Positions 40,681 to 48,562 of a DNA stretch of 64,000 nucleotides are shown here, in pieces (the first letter of the stretch is position 1; the number at the start of each line of letters is the position of its first letter). Below the pieces are notes generated by a model. The model searched no databases and was not told where the DNA came from. It worked only from the letters and a program-made list of their open reading frames with translations. This stretch comes from Streptomyces sp. Ru71. Lineage in GTDB: Bacteria; Actinomycetota; Actinomycetes; Streptomycetales; Streptomycetaceae. Both the position numbers and the translations under genes were made by a program. The stretch spans positions 16,300 to 80,299 of the forward strand of contig NZ_PQSS01000033.1 in the NCBI RefSeq assembly GCF_002920535.1, read 5' to 3'.

Positions 40681-41172
40681 GTGGCGGAACTGGCGGTGCT
40701 GGTGGGGTTGCAGGCGTCCGGGAAGACGACCTTCCACGAGCGGTGCCTGAGCGGCCGTCACGTGCTGGTGAGCAAGGACCGCTTCCCCCGCTCGGCCCGG
40801 CACAAGCAGGCCCGCCAGATGCGGCTGGTCGAGGAGGCGCTGGCGGCGGGGCTGTCGGTGACGGTGGACAACACCAATCCCTCGCCCGAGGAGTGGGCTC
40901 CGCTGGTGGCGGCGGGCCGGGCGCACGGGGCGCGGGTCACCGCGTACTGGTTCCCGCCGGACCTGGCGGGCTCGCTGCGCCGCAACGCCGACCGTCCGGG
41001 CCGCGAGCGCGTCCCCGACGTCGGTGTGCACGCCACCTTGCGGCGGCTGCGCCGGCCCGCGCCCGCCGACGGCTTCGACGCCGTGTACGACGTGCGGTTC
41101 GACGGGCGCGGAGGGTTCGAGGTGCGGGTTGCGGTTGCCGACGGGCCCCGGCAGCTGTCCGTGGACGACTGA
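40681..41172 (+). CDS. P-loop kinase-like ATPase
   Basis: A 163-residue P-loop protein with Walker A GLQASGKTTF (about residues 8-17). It resembles polynucleotide-kinase/zeta-toxin-like small kinases: VLVSKDRFPRSARHKQARQMRL, TVDNTNPSPEEWAPLV and YWFPPDLAGSLRRNADR. The DNTNPS motif is typical of the pnk-type ATPases. Substrate unknown. GTG start at 40681, separated from DUF1360 by 5 bases. The last 15 bases are repeated 29 bases further on. Confidence 0.85.
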   Translation: MAELAVLVGLQASGKTTFHERCLSGRHVLVSKDRFPRSARHKQARQMRLVEEALAAGLSVTVDNTNPSPEEWAPLVAAGRAHGARVTAYWFPPDLAGSLRRNADRPGRERVPDVGVHATLRRLRRPAPADGFDAVYDVRFDGRGGFEVRVAVADGPRQLSVDD

Positions 41173-41218
41173 TCAGGGGGTACGTGTCCGTGGACGACTT
41201 GTCACGCAGTACGAGAGT

Positions 41219-42490
41219 TCAGGCGGCGTGGGCCCTGTGCCCGGCCGGCACGCGCACGTCCCGCAGCACGAATCCGTCGGCCACCTGGGCCGGGATGCGC
41301 CGCAGGGAGATCCGCAGGTCCTGGGCCGGCACCGTGTAGTCGAGACCGGCCAGGCGCAGCGCGAGCGCTTCGAGCACTCCGATGGTCAGGCCCTCGCCGG
41401 GGCAGCGGTGGCCGGTGCGGGGGTCGCCGCCGCCCTGCGGGATCAGCTCGTCGCGGTCGACGACGTGCTCCAGGAACCGCTCGGGCCGGAAGGTGTAGGG
41501 ATCGCCCCACAGCCCGGCGTCGTGGTTCTGGCCGAAGACGTCGAGCAGGACCAGCCCGCCGGCCGGCACCGTCACGCCGCGCCAGGTCAGGTCCTCGGCG
41601 GCCAGGCCGCCGAGGTAGGGCACGAAGGGGTAGAAGCGGCGCACCTCGTGGGTGAACGCGGCGGCGTACGCCATGTCGCCGGCGCGCAGCCGCTCGCGGT
41701 GCTCGGGCCACCGGTGCAGGGCGTGCGCCGCATAGGCCACGAACCAGCACAGGGCGACCGTGGGGCGGACGACGTTCAGCAGCTCGACGGCGGCCGTATG
41801 GGTGTCCGGCTCCTCCCCGGTGGCCTCGCGGTGGCGGCACACGGCGGCGAGGACGCTGCCGTCGGGGGCCTCGGCGACTCCGGCGCGCACGTCCTCCACC
41901 AGCCGGGCGAACCGCCGCTCCTGACGGCTGCGGGCGCGGCGGGCCCGCCAGTGCCGGGGCCCGGCCGTGGCGAAGCCGTCGACCATCGCGACCAGGTCCC
42001 GGGCGAGCCCGGTGACCTCGCCGCCCTCTTCGTCGAGCGGGATCCCGGCCCAGCGGCACACGCCCCGGGTGAGCACCTCGCTCGCCGCGTCGAACAGCAC
42101 CACCTGCTCGGCCGTACTCCAGTCGCGTACGGCGTCGTCCCAGGCCGGGATGGTGTGTTCGACGAGGGCGGCGATCCGGTCGGCGTGCAGCAGGGGCAGG
42201 AACAGCTCCTTGCGGGCGCGGTGGGCGTCCCCGTCGAGGGTGTGCACGGCGCCGTGCCCGAACAGGGTGCTCAGCACGGGGCCGGGGAGCGCGCCGGAGC
42301 GGTGCACGTGCTGCTCGTCGTAGAAGAACCGCACCGCCTCCGGTCCGCGCAGCGCGAGGGCCGGCTTGCCCAGCACCCGGGTGGCCACCGCGTCGCCAGG
42401 GGCGTGGCGGAGCAGGCCGGGCAGCCAGGTGTAGCCCTGGGCGAGGGCGGTGAGGGAACGGTCGAGCCGGGGGCGATGGGTGACGTCCAT
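41219..42490 (-). CDS. CYP152-family fatty-acid alpha/beta-hydroxylase (P450 peroxygenase)
   Basis: A 423-residue cytochrome P450 that uses H2O2 to hydroxylate or decarboxylate long-chain fatty acids. The diagnostic CYP152 I-helix motif RP (Arg242-Pro243 in LNVVRPTVALCW) replaces the acid-alcohol pair of ordinary P450s. The ExxR motif is at 282-285 (EVRRFYPFVPYLGG), the haem-ligand loop GHRCPGEGLTI has Cys363, and the IPQGGG before it is typical. Numbering of Arg242 and Cys363 matches the Bacillus BS-beta enzyme. No redox partner is needed or encoded nearby. It ends convergently with the P-loop gene. ATG at 42490. Confidence 0.93.
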   Translation of the reverse strand: MDVTHRPRLDRSLTALAQGYTWLPGLLRHAPGDAVATRVLGKPALALRGPEAVRFFYDEQHVHRSGALPGPVLSTLFGHGAVHTLDGDAHRARKELFLPLLHADRIAALVEHTIPAWDDAVRDWSTAEQVVLFDAASEVLTRGVCRWAGIPLDEEGGEVTGLARDLVAMVDGFATAGPRHWRARRARSRQERRFARLVEDVRAGVAEAPDGSVLAAVCRHREATGEEPDTHTAAVELLNVVRPTVALCWFVAYAAHALHRWPEHRERLRAGDMAYAAAFTHEVRRFYPFVPYLGGLAAEDLTWRGVTVPAGGLVLLDVFGQNHDAGLWGDPYTFRPERFLEHVVDRDELIPQGGGDPRTGHRCPGEGLTIGVLEALALRLAGLDYTVPAQDLRISLRRIPAQVADGFVLRDVRVPAGHRAHAA

Positions 42491-42574
42491 GGCCGGCGGG
42501 TGCCCAGCGCCCTGTGCGGAACACCCGTACCGGCGATCACACGGGTACCGGCCGGGCGGTTTCAGCCGCCCGGC

Positions 42575-43744
42575 TCACACACCGACCGCCCGGGCCGCTT
42601 CCGCCGCCCGGCTCAGGACGTCCTGCCGGAACAGCGCGCGGCCCCGCGCGATGCGGCCGGTGCGCTCGGGGCCGTCGGCGGTGAGCCGTTCGAGTGAGGC
42701 GAGCAGGGCGGTGGTGTCGGCCGCCGCGTCGGATATGCCGAGCGCCGCCATCCGGGCCACGCCCTCCGCGCCGTGGCCCGGCATCGGACGGTGGCCGACG
42801 ACCGGCAGCCCCGCGGCGAGGGCCTGTACGGCGGTCTGGCCGGCCGCGTTGTCGACGAGCGCGCGGGCCGCGTGCAGCAGTCCCGGCATGTCGTCGACCC
42901 AGCCGAGGGCCAGCACGCCCGGCACCTCGTGAAGCCGGGCGCGCAGGCGCTCGTTGCGGCCGCACAGCACGACCGGCAGGAATCCGGCGTGCGCGAGCGC
43001 CCGGGCGGTGGCGGGCATCCCGAAGGCGGCGCCCCAGGCACCCGAGGAGAGCACCACGGGCCGGTCGCCGTGCGGATGGCGAGCGAACCGGTCCCGCCAG
43101 TGGGCGGCCCGGCCGTCCGGGGCGGCGAGGAAACCGGGGGCCACGACCGGGCCGGTGGCCTCGGCCGGTGTGCCGGTGTCCGCGCGCACGGCACGCGCCG
43201 CCTCCTCGGTGAGGCAGAAGTAGCGGTCGTTGCCGGGGTGCAGCCACTGCCGGTGGACCGCGAAGTCCACCAGGCACACCGTGCTCGGCACCCGCAGCAG
43301 CCCGCGCGCCCGCAGATGGCCGGTGAGCTGGGCGGCGAGGTGGAACACGGGCACGACCACGTCGGCGCCGCCGGCCTCCACCCGCTCGGTCAGCGGCCCG
43401 GCGGCGAGCCGGGCCAGCGGGACCCCGCTGGGGCGCGGTCCGCCGCCGCGCCGCAGCAGGGCGCGGTAGACGGCGGCGTACGTCCAGGGGGCGTGCAGCA
43501 CCGCGGAGCGGTAGCCGTGGCGCAGGGCCGCGCCCAGCGGGCGGGGCAGCAGGTCGAGGACGTCCACGACCTCGGCCCGCTGTCCCCGCTCGTGCGCCCG
43601 GCGGGCCAGTTCCCGGGCGACGGTGTCGTGTCCGGCGCCCATACTGGCACTGACGAGCAGAAAGGTGGTGTTCACGTCGTGCGCTTCTCCCCCCGGCCGG
43701 CGACCACCCGAGCGGCGGCGGGCCAGGCGTTTCGACGGGCTCAT
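42575..43744 (-). CDS. MGDG-synthase-like glycosyltransferase (GT28 type)
   Basis: A 389-residue GT-B glycosyltransferase. The N-terminal VSASMGAGHDTVARELARRA is the monogalactosyldiacylglycerol-synthase start motif, VCLVDFAVHRQWLHPG the central acceptor loop, and the C-terminal half has LSSGAWGAAFGMPATARAL and DNAAGQTAVQALAAGLPVVGHRPMPGHGAEG, the nucleotide-sugar-binding region. It would glycosylate a lipid or cell-wall precursor. The ATG at 43744 has GAGAGGAG upstream; a GTG at 43675 (VNTTFLLVSAS) is an equally plausible alternative that removes a basic N-terminal extension. Divergent from the SDR gene by 50 bases. Confidence 0.85.
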   Translation of the reverse strand: MSPSKRLARRRSGGRRPGGEAHDVNTTFLLVSASMGAGHDTVARELARRAHERGQRAEVVDVLDLLPRPLGAALRHGYRSAVLHAPWTYAAVYRALLRRGGGPRPSGVPLARLAAGPLTERVEAGGADVVVPVFHLAAQLTGHLRARGLLRVPSTVCLVDFAVHRQWLHPGNDRYFCLTEEAARAVRADTGTPAEATGPVVAPGFLAAPDGRAAHWRDRFARHPHGDRPVVLSSGAWGAAFGMPATARALAHAGFLPVVLCGRNERLRARLHEVPGVLALGWVDDMPGLLHAARALVDNAAGQTAVQALAAGLPVVGHRPMPGHGAEGVARMAALGISDAAADTTALLASLERLTADGPERTGRIARGRALFRQDVLSRAAEAARAVGV

Positions 43745-43794
43745 GACGGGATACTCCTCTCCGGCGTTCTCCGTCGCACCCCGAAGGCCGCCCC

Positions 43795-44646
43795 ATGACC
43801 CGTGCCCCGCTCAGCGCCCGACACGCCGATCAACCGCCCGGGAGCGTGCCGGAGCGGGTCGCCGACCCGGGTCTGCTCGGCGCCGACGGCCGGCCCGCGC
43901 ACCGGGGGGTGGCGGTGGTGACCGGCGCGTCCTCCGGCATCGGGGCGGCCGTCGCACGGCGGCTGGCCGCCGCGGGGGGCTGGTATCTGGTGCTCAACGG
44001 CCGCGACGTGCTGCGCCTGGAACGGGTCGCCGGACAGGCTTCCGCCGCCGTCTTCCCTGCCGACCTGACCAGCCCCGGCACCGACCGGCGGCTGACCGAC
44101 TTCGTGCTGGACCGCACCGGGCGGGTGGACCTGCTGGTGGCGGGCGCGGGCATCGGCTGGGCCGGTGACTTCCGCACCATGCCGCCGCGCGCCATCCAGG
44201 ACGTGATCGACCTCGATCTGACCGCGACCATCGGCCTGGTGCGGCAGTTGGTGCCGCACATGGTCCGGGCGGGCTCGGGACGGGTGGTGCTGGTCGGTTC
44301 CCTGGCGGGCGCCGTCGGGGTGCGCGGTGAGGCGGTCTACTCGGCCGCGAAGGCGGCGCTGGGCGTGTTCGCCGACGCGCTGCGCTACGAGCTGCACGGC
44401 AGCGGGGTGCGGGTCAGCCATGTGGTGCCCGGCGTGGTGGACACCCCGTTCTTCGAGCGTCGGGGCGAGCCCTACCGGCGCGCGCGGCCCCGGCCCGTCC
44501 CGCCGGAGCGGGTGGCGGACGCCGTGTGGCGGGCGGTGCGCCGGGATCTGGACGAGGTGTACGTGCCGGGCTGGCTGCGGCTGCCCGTACGGGTGCACGG
44601 CATGGCTCCGGGTCTGTACCGGCGGCTGGCCGCACGGTTCGGATGA
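43795..44646 (+). CDS. Short-chain dehydrogenase/reductase 1
   Basis: A 283-residue SDR. Cofactor motif TGASSGIGAAVARRL (about 43-57), NNAG-equivalent GAGIGWAGD, the catalytic Ser in VVLVGSLAG and Tyr-x3-Lys in VYSAAKAALG are intact. A Pro-rich 38-residue N-terminal extension and a long C-terminal tail (GWLRLPVRVHGMAPGLYRRLAARFG) suggest membrane association, like acylglucosamine or 3-dehydrosphinganine-type enzymes. It starts the five-gene rightward cluster (SDR, EamA-like, deacetylase, SDR, hypothetical). Confidence 0.9.
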   Translation: MTRAPLSARHADQPPGSVPERVADPGLLGADGRPAHRGVAVVTGASSGIGAAVARRLAAAGGWYLVLNGRDVLRLERVAGQASAAVFPADLTSPGTDRRLTDFVLDRTGRVDLLVAGAGIGWAGDFRTMPPRAIQDVIDLDLTATIGLVRQLVPHMVRAGSGRVVLVGSLAGAVGVRGEAVYSAAKAALGVFADALRYELHGSGVRVSHVVPGVVDTPFFERRGEPYRRARPRPVPPERVADAVWRAVRRDLDEVYVPGWLRLPVRVHGMAPGLYRRLAARFG

Positions 44647-44683
44647 GCCCGCAGCACGGGCGGCGGAGAGGGCCGGTTCCCGG

Positions 44684-45583
44684 GTGACCGCGCTCATCGT
44701 CGTCCTCGCGTTGCTGGCGGCGCTGTCGAACGCCTCCGCGTCCGTGTTCCAGCGGCGGGCCGCTGCGGCGGAGCCCGCGGACGGCGACGGGGCCCGTGGC
44801 GCGTTGCGCCTGTTCGCCCGTCTGCTGCGCCGGCCGTACTGGCTGGCCGGCGCGCTGCTGCTGCTCGCGTCCACGGTGCTGCAGGCGGCGGCGCTGGCCG
44901 AGGGCAGCCTGTCGCTGGTGCAGCCGCTGCTGACCGCGGAGCTGTTGTTCACCCTGGCCGTGGGCAGTGTGGTCTTCGGGCACCGGCCCGACCGGCGCAC
45001 CTGGCTGGCGTTCACTGCGCTCGCGGCCGGGCTGGCGCTGTTCCTGGGCACGGCCGCGCCGTCCGGGGCCCGCACCACGGCCTCGCCGGGCCGCTGGCTG
45101 CTGGCCGGGGCGGTGGCCGCCGGGGTGGTGGCGGGGCTGGTGCTGGTGGCCCGGACGGTGCGGGGCGCACCGCGCGCCGCCCTGCTCGGGCTGGCGTCGG
45201 CCGTGTCGTTCGCCTGTACGGCCGCCCTGTTGAAGGAGGTGATGGGCCGGCTGTCGCAGGGGGTGGGCGCCGTGCCGGCGCAGTGGCCGCCGTATGCGAC
45301 GGTCGCGGCCGGTCTGGTGGCGTTCGCGCTGTTGCAGGGCTCGCTGCGGGCGGGCACGCTGGCGGCGTCGCAGCCGGCGCTGACCCTGGGCGACGCGCTG
45401 ACCAGCGTGGCGCTGGGCTGGGCCCTGTTCCAGGAGCACATCGTGCTCGGCGTGCGGATCGTGCCCGAGCTGATCGGGGTGACGCTGATCGGTCTGGGCA
45501 GTGTGGGCCTGGCGCGGGCGCCGTCGGTCTCGGGCGCCTGGGACGCGCCCCGCCGGCCCGAGGAGGAGGCGGACGTGCGATGA
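44684..45583 (+). CDS. DMT/EamA-like membrane transporter
   Basis: A 299-residue membrane protein with about nine or ten hydrophobic segments arranged as two EamA-like halves (LIVVLALLAALSNASASVFQRRAAA at the start, ASQPALTLGDALTSVALGWALFQEHIVLG in the second half). It resembles the NIPA/DMT-type permeases found next to wall-modifying enzymes in actinobacteria. A substrate or lipid-flipping role is unknown. GTG at 44684, 38 bases after the SDR; its stop overlaps the deacetylase start (ATGA), so the genes are coupled. Confidence 0.87.
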   Translation: MTALIVVLALLAALSNASASVFQRRAAAAEPADGDGARGALRLFARLLRRPYWLAGALLLLASTVLQAAALAEGSLSLVQPLLTAELLFTLAVGSVVFGHRPDRRTWLAFTALAAGLALFLGTAAPSGARTTASPGRWLLAGAVAAGVVAGLVLVARTVRGAPRAALLGLASAVSFACTAALLKEVMGRLSQGVGAVPAQWPPYATVAAGLVAFALLQGSLRAGTLAASQPALTLGDALTSVALGWALFQEHIVLGVRIVPELIGVTLIGLGSVGLARAPSVSGAWDAPRRPEEEADVR

Positions 45584-46347
45584 ATCCCGGCCCCCTGTGC
45601 CGTACGGCCCTGTGGGGCGCCGCGGGCCTGTCGCTGGCCCACATCGGGCCGGCCGCCACCTGGCTGCCCGGGCCGCGGCGCCGCCTGCTGCCGGGACTGG
45701 CCGGTGTGGGCCGTACCGGTCATGTCGCCCTCACCTTCGACGACGGCCCCGATCCGGTGTCCACGCCGCGCTTCCTGGACGTGCTGGACGAACTGGGCGT
45801 GCGGGCGACGTTCTTCGTGCTCGGCGCGCGCGCCACCGGGCATCCCGCCGTACTGCGGGAGACGGCCCGCCGGGGGCACGAGGTCGCCGTGCACGGCTGG
45901 GCGCACGAGCGCCCGTGGCGGCCCTCGCCTGCGCGTGACGCCCGGGACGTGCGGGCGGCCGTCTCGGTGGTGCGGGAGCTGACCGGACGCCGTCCGCGCT
46001 GGTACCGCCCGCCCTACGGCATCCTCACCTCGGGGCGCTGGGCGGCCGCCCGTGCCGCCGGGCTGCGGCCGGTGCTGTGGAGTGCCTGGGGCCGGGACTG
46101 GACGGCCGACGCCACGGCCGCCTCCGTACGGGCGTCGGTGGCCGCCGATCTGCGCGGCGGGGGCACGGTCCTGCTGCACGACTCCGACGTCACCTCGGCC
46201 CCGGGCTGCTGGCGTGCCGCGCTCGCCGCGCTCCCGGAGCTGGTGGCCGACTGCCGGGCGGCGGGCTGGACGGTGGGACCGCTGGACGGGCACGGGGTGC
46301 CGGACGGTTGGCGGGGCGGGGCGCGGTTACTTGGTCGGCATGACTGA
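45580..46347 (+). CDS. Polysaccharide deacetylase (NodB/CE4) with a TTA codon near the end
   Basis: A 255-residue NodB-homology deacetylase with a hydrophobic N-terminal segment (LWGAAGLSLAHIGPAATWL), probably a signal anchor. Catalytic residues: TFDDGPD (Asp54 and Asp55), HGWAH (metal ligands His105 and His109), RPPYG (143-147) and the late LLHDSD. It would deacetylate peptidoglycan or another GlcNAc polymer or glycolipid at the membrane. Codon 250 (46327-46329, in ARLLG) is TTA, making full-length protein dependent on bldA. The 3' end overlaps the next SDR start by 8 bases. Confidence 0.92.
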   Translation: MNPGPLCRTALWGAAGLSLAHIGPAATWLPGPRRRLLPGLAGVGRTGHVALTFDDGPDPVSTPRFLDVLDELGVRATFFVLGARATGHPAVLRETARRGHEVAVHGWAHERPWRPSPARDARDVRAAVSVVRELTGRRPRWYRPPYGILTSGRWAAARAAGLRPVLWSAWGRDWTADATAASVRASVAADLRGGGTVLLHDSDVTSAPGCWRAALAALPELVADCRAAGWTVGPLDGHGVPDGWRGGARLLGRHD

Positions 46348-47131
46348 GACACGGCCGCTCGCCCTGGTGACCGGGGCCTCCAGCGGCATCGGATTCGAAC
46401 TGGCCCGGCAGTTCGCACAGGCCGGCTTCGACCTGCTGGTGAACGCCGAGGACGACCGGCTCGAACACGCCGCGCAGCGGCTGCGGGAGGAGACGGGCGC
46501 CTCGGTGCGGGCCGTCCGGGCCGATCTGCGGGATCCGGCGGGCGTCGACACGCTGGTCGCCGCCACGACCGGCCTGCAGGTGGACGTGGCCGCGCTCAAC
46601 GCCGGGGTGGGCCGGGGCGGGGCGTTCGTGGACACCGATCTGACCGACGACCAGGCGGTGATCGACCTGAACGTCACCTCGACGGTCCGGCTGGCCAAGC
46701 CGCTGCTGCGGCAGATGGTGGCGCGCGGGGTGGGCCGGATGCTGTTCACGTCGTCGGTCGCGGCGATGATGCCCGGCTCCTTCCAGCCGGTGTACAACGC
46801 GTCGAAGTCGTTCGTGCAGTCCTTCGCGCAGGCCCTGCGCGAGGAGCTGAAGGACACCGGCGTCACCGTCACCTCGTTCATGCCCGGCCCGACGGAGACG
46901 GACTTCTTCCGCCGGGCCGGCATGGAGGACACGCGGGTCGGCAGCGCGGAGAAGGACGATCCCGCACAGGTCGCCGAGCAGGCGTTCGAGGCGGTGATGA
47001 AGGGCCGCGGGAAGGTGGTCACCGGGTCGCTGAAGACGAAGGCGCAGGGCGTGGCCGACAAGGTCCTGCCCGACGCGGCCAAGGCCGCGCTCCACCGCAG
47101 GATGGCCGAGCCGGGGCACGGCGACGGCTAG
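46340..47131 (+). CDS. Short-chain dehydrogenase/reductase 2
   Basis: A 263-residue SDR of the classical type. Motifs: TGASSGIGFELARQF (about 10-24), NAGVGRGGAF, LFTSSVAAMMPGSFQPVYNASKSFVQ (Ser and YNASK), and the Glu/Asp-rich FMPGPTETDFFRRAGMED. A dehydrogenase/keto-reductase role for a lipid or sugar is likely. It overlaps the deacetylase gene by 8 bases and is followed by a small hypothetical gene 15 bases later, continuing the same transcript. Confidence 0.92.
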   Translation: MTETRPLALVTGASSGIGFELARQFAQAGFDLLVNAEDDRLEHAAQRLREETGASVRAVRADLRDPAGVDTLVAATTGLQVDVAALNAGVGRGGAFVDTDLTDDQAVIDLNVTSTVRLAKPLLRQMVARGVGRMLFTSSVAAMMPGSFQPVYNASKSFVQSFAQALREELKDTGVTVTSFMPGPTETDFFRRAGMEDTRVGSAEKDDPAQVAEQAFEAVMKGRGKVVTGSLKTKAQGVADKVLPDAAKAALHRRMAEPGHGDG

Positions 47132-47146
47132 CCGGAGGGAGGAACG

Positions 47147-47665
47147 ATGAACGACCGCTCGCCCGGGGCCGTGGACGCGGACCTGCTGGGCATCTACCTC
47201 AACGACCATCTCGCCGGCGCCACCGCGGGCGTGGAGCGGGTACGGCACCTGACGCGCTCGCAGCGGGGCACCGAGCTGGGGGCGGCCCTGCGTCCGGTGG
47301 CCGCCGAGATCGACCAGGACCGCAGGAGCCTGGTGGACATCATGCGGGCCGTGGACGTGCCGGTGCGCAGGTACAAGGCGTACGCGGGCTGGCTCGGCGA
47401 GAAGGCGGGCCGGCTGAAGACCAACGGCCGCCTGGTGCGCCGTTCCCCGCTGAGCACGCTGCTGGAGCTGGAGCTGCTGCGGATGGCGGTGGAGGGCAAG
47501 GCGTCCGGCTGGCAGTCGCTGCGCCGGCTCACCGACGTCGAACCCCGCCTGGACGCGGCCCGGCTGGACGAACTGCTGGAGCGCGCCGCCCGGCAGCAGC
47601 GCACGTTGGAGGAGCTGCGCTCCCGCCAGACCGGGGAGACCTTCACCCGCACCGGGTGCGGCTGA
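47147..47665 (+). CDS. Conserved hypothetical helical protein
   Basis: A 172-residue, mainly alpha-helical soluble protein rich in Arg, Glu and Leu. It has no signal peptide, Cys pair or known motif. Segments such as LLGIYLNDHLAGATAGVERVRHLTR and LLELELLRMAVEGKASGWQSLRRL look like bundles of amphipathic helices. It is separated from SDR 2 by only 15 bases (GGAGGGAGGAACG ribosome site), so it belongs to the same operon. Related proteins occur in other actinobacteria without assigned function. Confidence 0.78.
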   Translation: MNDRSPGAVDADLLGIYLNDHLAGATAGVERVRHLTRSQRGTELGAALRPVAAEIDQDRRSLVDIMRAVDVPVRRYKAYAGWLGEKAGRLKTNGRLVRRSPLSTLLELELLRMAVEGKASGWQSLRRLTDVEPRLDAARLDELLERAARQQRTLEELRSRQTGETFTRTGCG

Positions 47666-47803
47666 GCGCCCTGGACCTCTCTCGGAGGTTGAAGCGGCAA
47701 GCGACTTTACGCCGGAAGTTTCCCCTGTATGTTGACGCCTTCGGGCGCCGGGGAGGAGCGTGGAAGGCGTAGGGAACAAGCGCCGAAACCAGGTGAGGCA
47801 CCC

Positions 47804-48013
47804 ATGGAAGCCGCACTTCGCAGCCGCACCGCCGTCGCCGTGTGCGGTCTCGCACTCTGCGGCGCGCTGGCCGCGCCGGCAGCGCTGGAGGTCGCCGCGT
47901 CCCTGACGCAGCACGACGCCCAGGTCCAGGTCGACGCCGTCAGGAAGAAGCCGAAGAAGCCACCGCGCCACGGCGTGGAGATCACCGGCAGCACCACCGT
48001 GGCCGCCGGCTGA
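47804..48013 (+). CDS. Small secreted protein with basic tail region
   Basis: A 69-residue protein. A signal peptide (TAVAVCGLALCGALAAPAALEVAA, cleavage near residue 32) leaves a short mature peptide with a strongly basic RKKPKKPPRHG patch. The two cysteines lie inside the signal. The ATG at 47804 follows AGGTGAGGCACCC. Function unknown; it could be a wall-interacting peptide. Confidence 0.65.
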   Translation: MEAALRSRTAVAVCGLALCGALAAPAALEVAASLTQHDAQVQVDAVRKKPKKPPRHGVEITGSTTVAAG

Positions 48014-48070
48014 CGTGGCACGCGGGCCCACACGGGCCGGGGCGTCCGGGAGAACGACGCCGCCGGCCCT

Positions 48071-48562
48071 CTACACGCTCAGCAGCAGCTGCGGGGACAG
48101 CACCTTGATCATCGTGTTGGTCCAGCGCATCTGACGCAGGGTCTGGGGGTGGCAGGAGGAGACCAGTTCCAGCAGGCGCTCGTCGCGGGAGGCCTGTGCG
48201 GCCTGGGCGAGCATCTCCCAGTGGACGGAGTTGCGGGCGGCGGCCAGGTGCAGGTCGCGCAGGTCGTGCAGGAGCAGCAGCCCGGTCTCGGGGCGCCGGC
48301 CGAGCGCCTCGGCGGCCTTCTCGCGCAGCATGGCGAGGGCGCCGGGCGTGGGGTGGTCGTGGGGGCCGGGCAGGTCGAGGCCGTAGTGGTGGCCGACGGC
48401 GGCCAGGCGGGCGCTGTGCTCGCGCGACCAGCGGGCGCAGTCGATGGCCACGTGGTGGAACTCGTGGTCGGTGCGGTGGCGTTCGGCGGCGGCCAGCAGG
48501 GCCTCCTCCAGGTCGCGCTCCCCGTTGTGCAGGGTGCGCAGCGTCGTGGTGATGCCGGTCAT
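48071..48562 (-). CDS. His-rich helical protein translationally coupled to the molybdoenzyme (ferritin-like or hemerythrin-like?)
   Basis: A 163-residue all-helical protein with 14 His. Repeated acidic-His patterns (GERDLEEALL near 14-23, RTDHEFHH at 30-37, REHSARL at 47-53, LLLLHDLRDLHLAA at 95-108 and SVHWEML at 112-118) are the sort of ligands used in diiron four-helix bundles, though I cannot match it to a named family. The ATG (48562) overlaps the stop of the upstream molybdopterin oxidoreductase by 4 bases (ATGA). It is the last gene of that operon. It may be a partner, maturation or metal-binding subunit of the molybdoenzyme; that is inference from coupling only. Confidence 0.78.
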   Translation of the reverse strand: MTGITTTLRTLHNGERDLEEALLAAAERHRTDHEFHHVAIDCARWSREHSARLAAVGHHYGLDLPGPHDHPTPGALAMLREKAAEALGRRPETGLLLLHDLRDLHLAAARNSVHWEMLAQAAQASRDERLLELVSSCHPQTLRQMRWTNTMIKVLSPQLLLSV

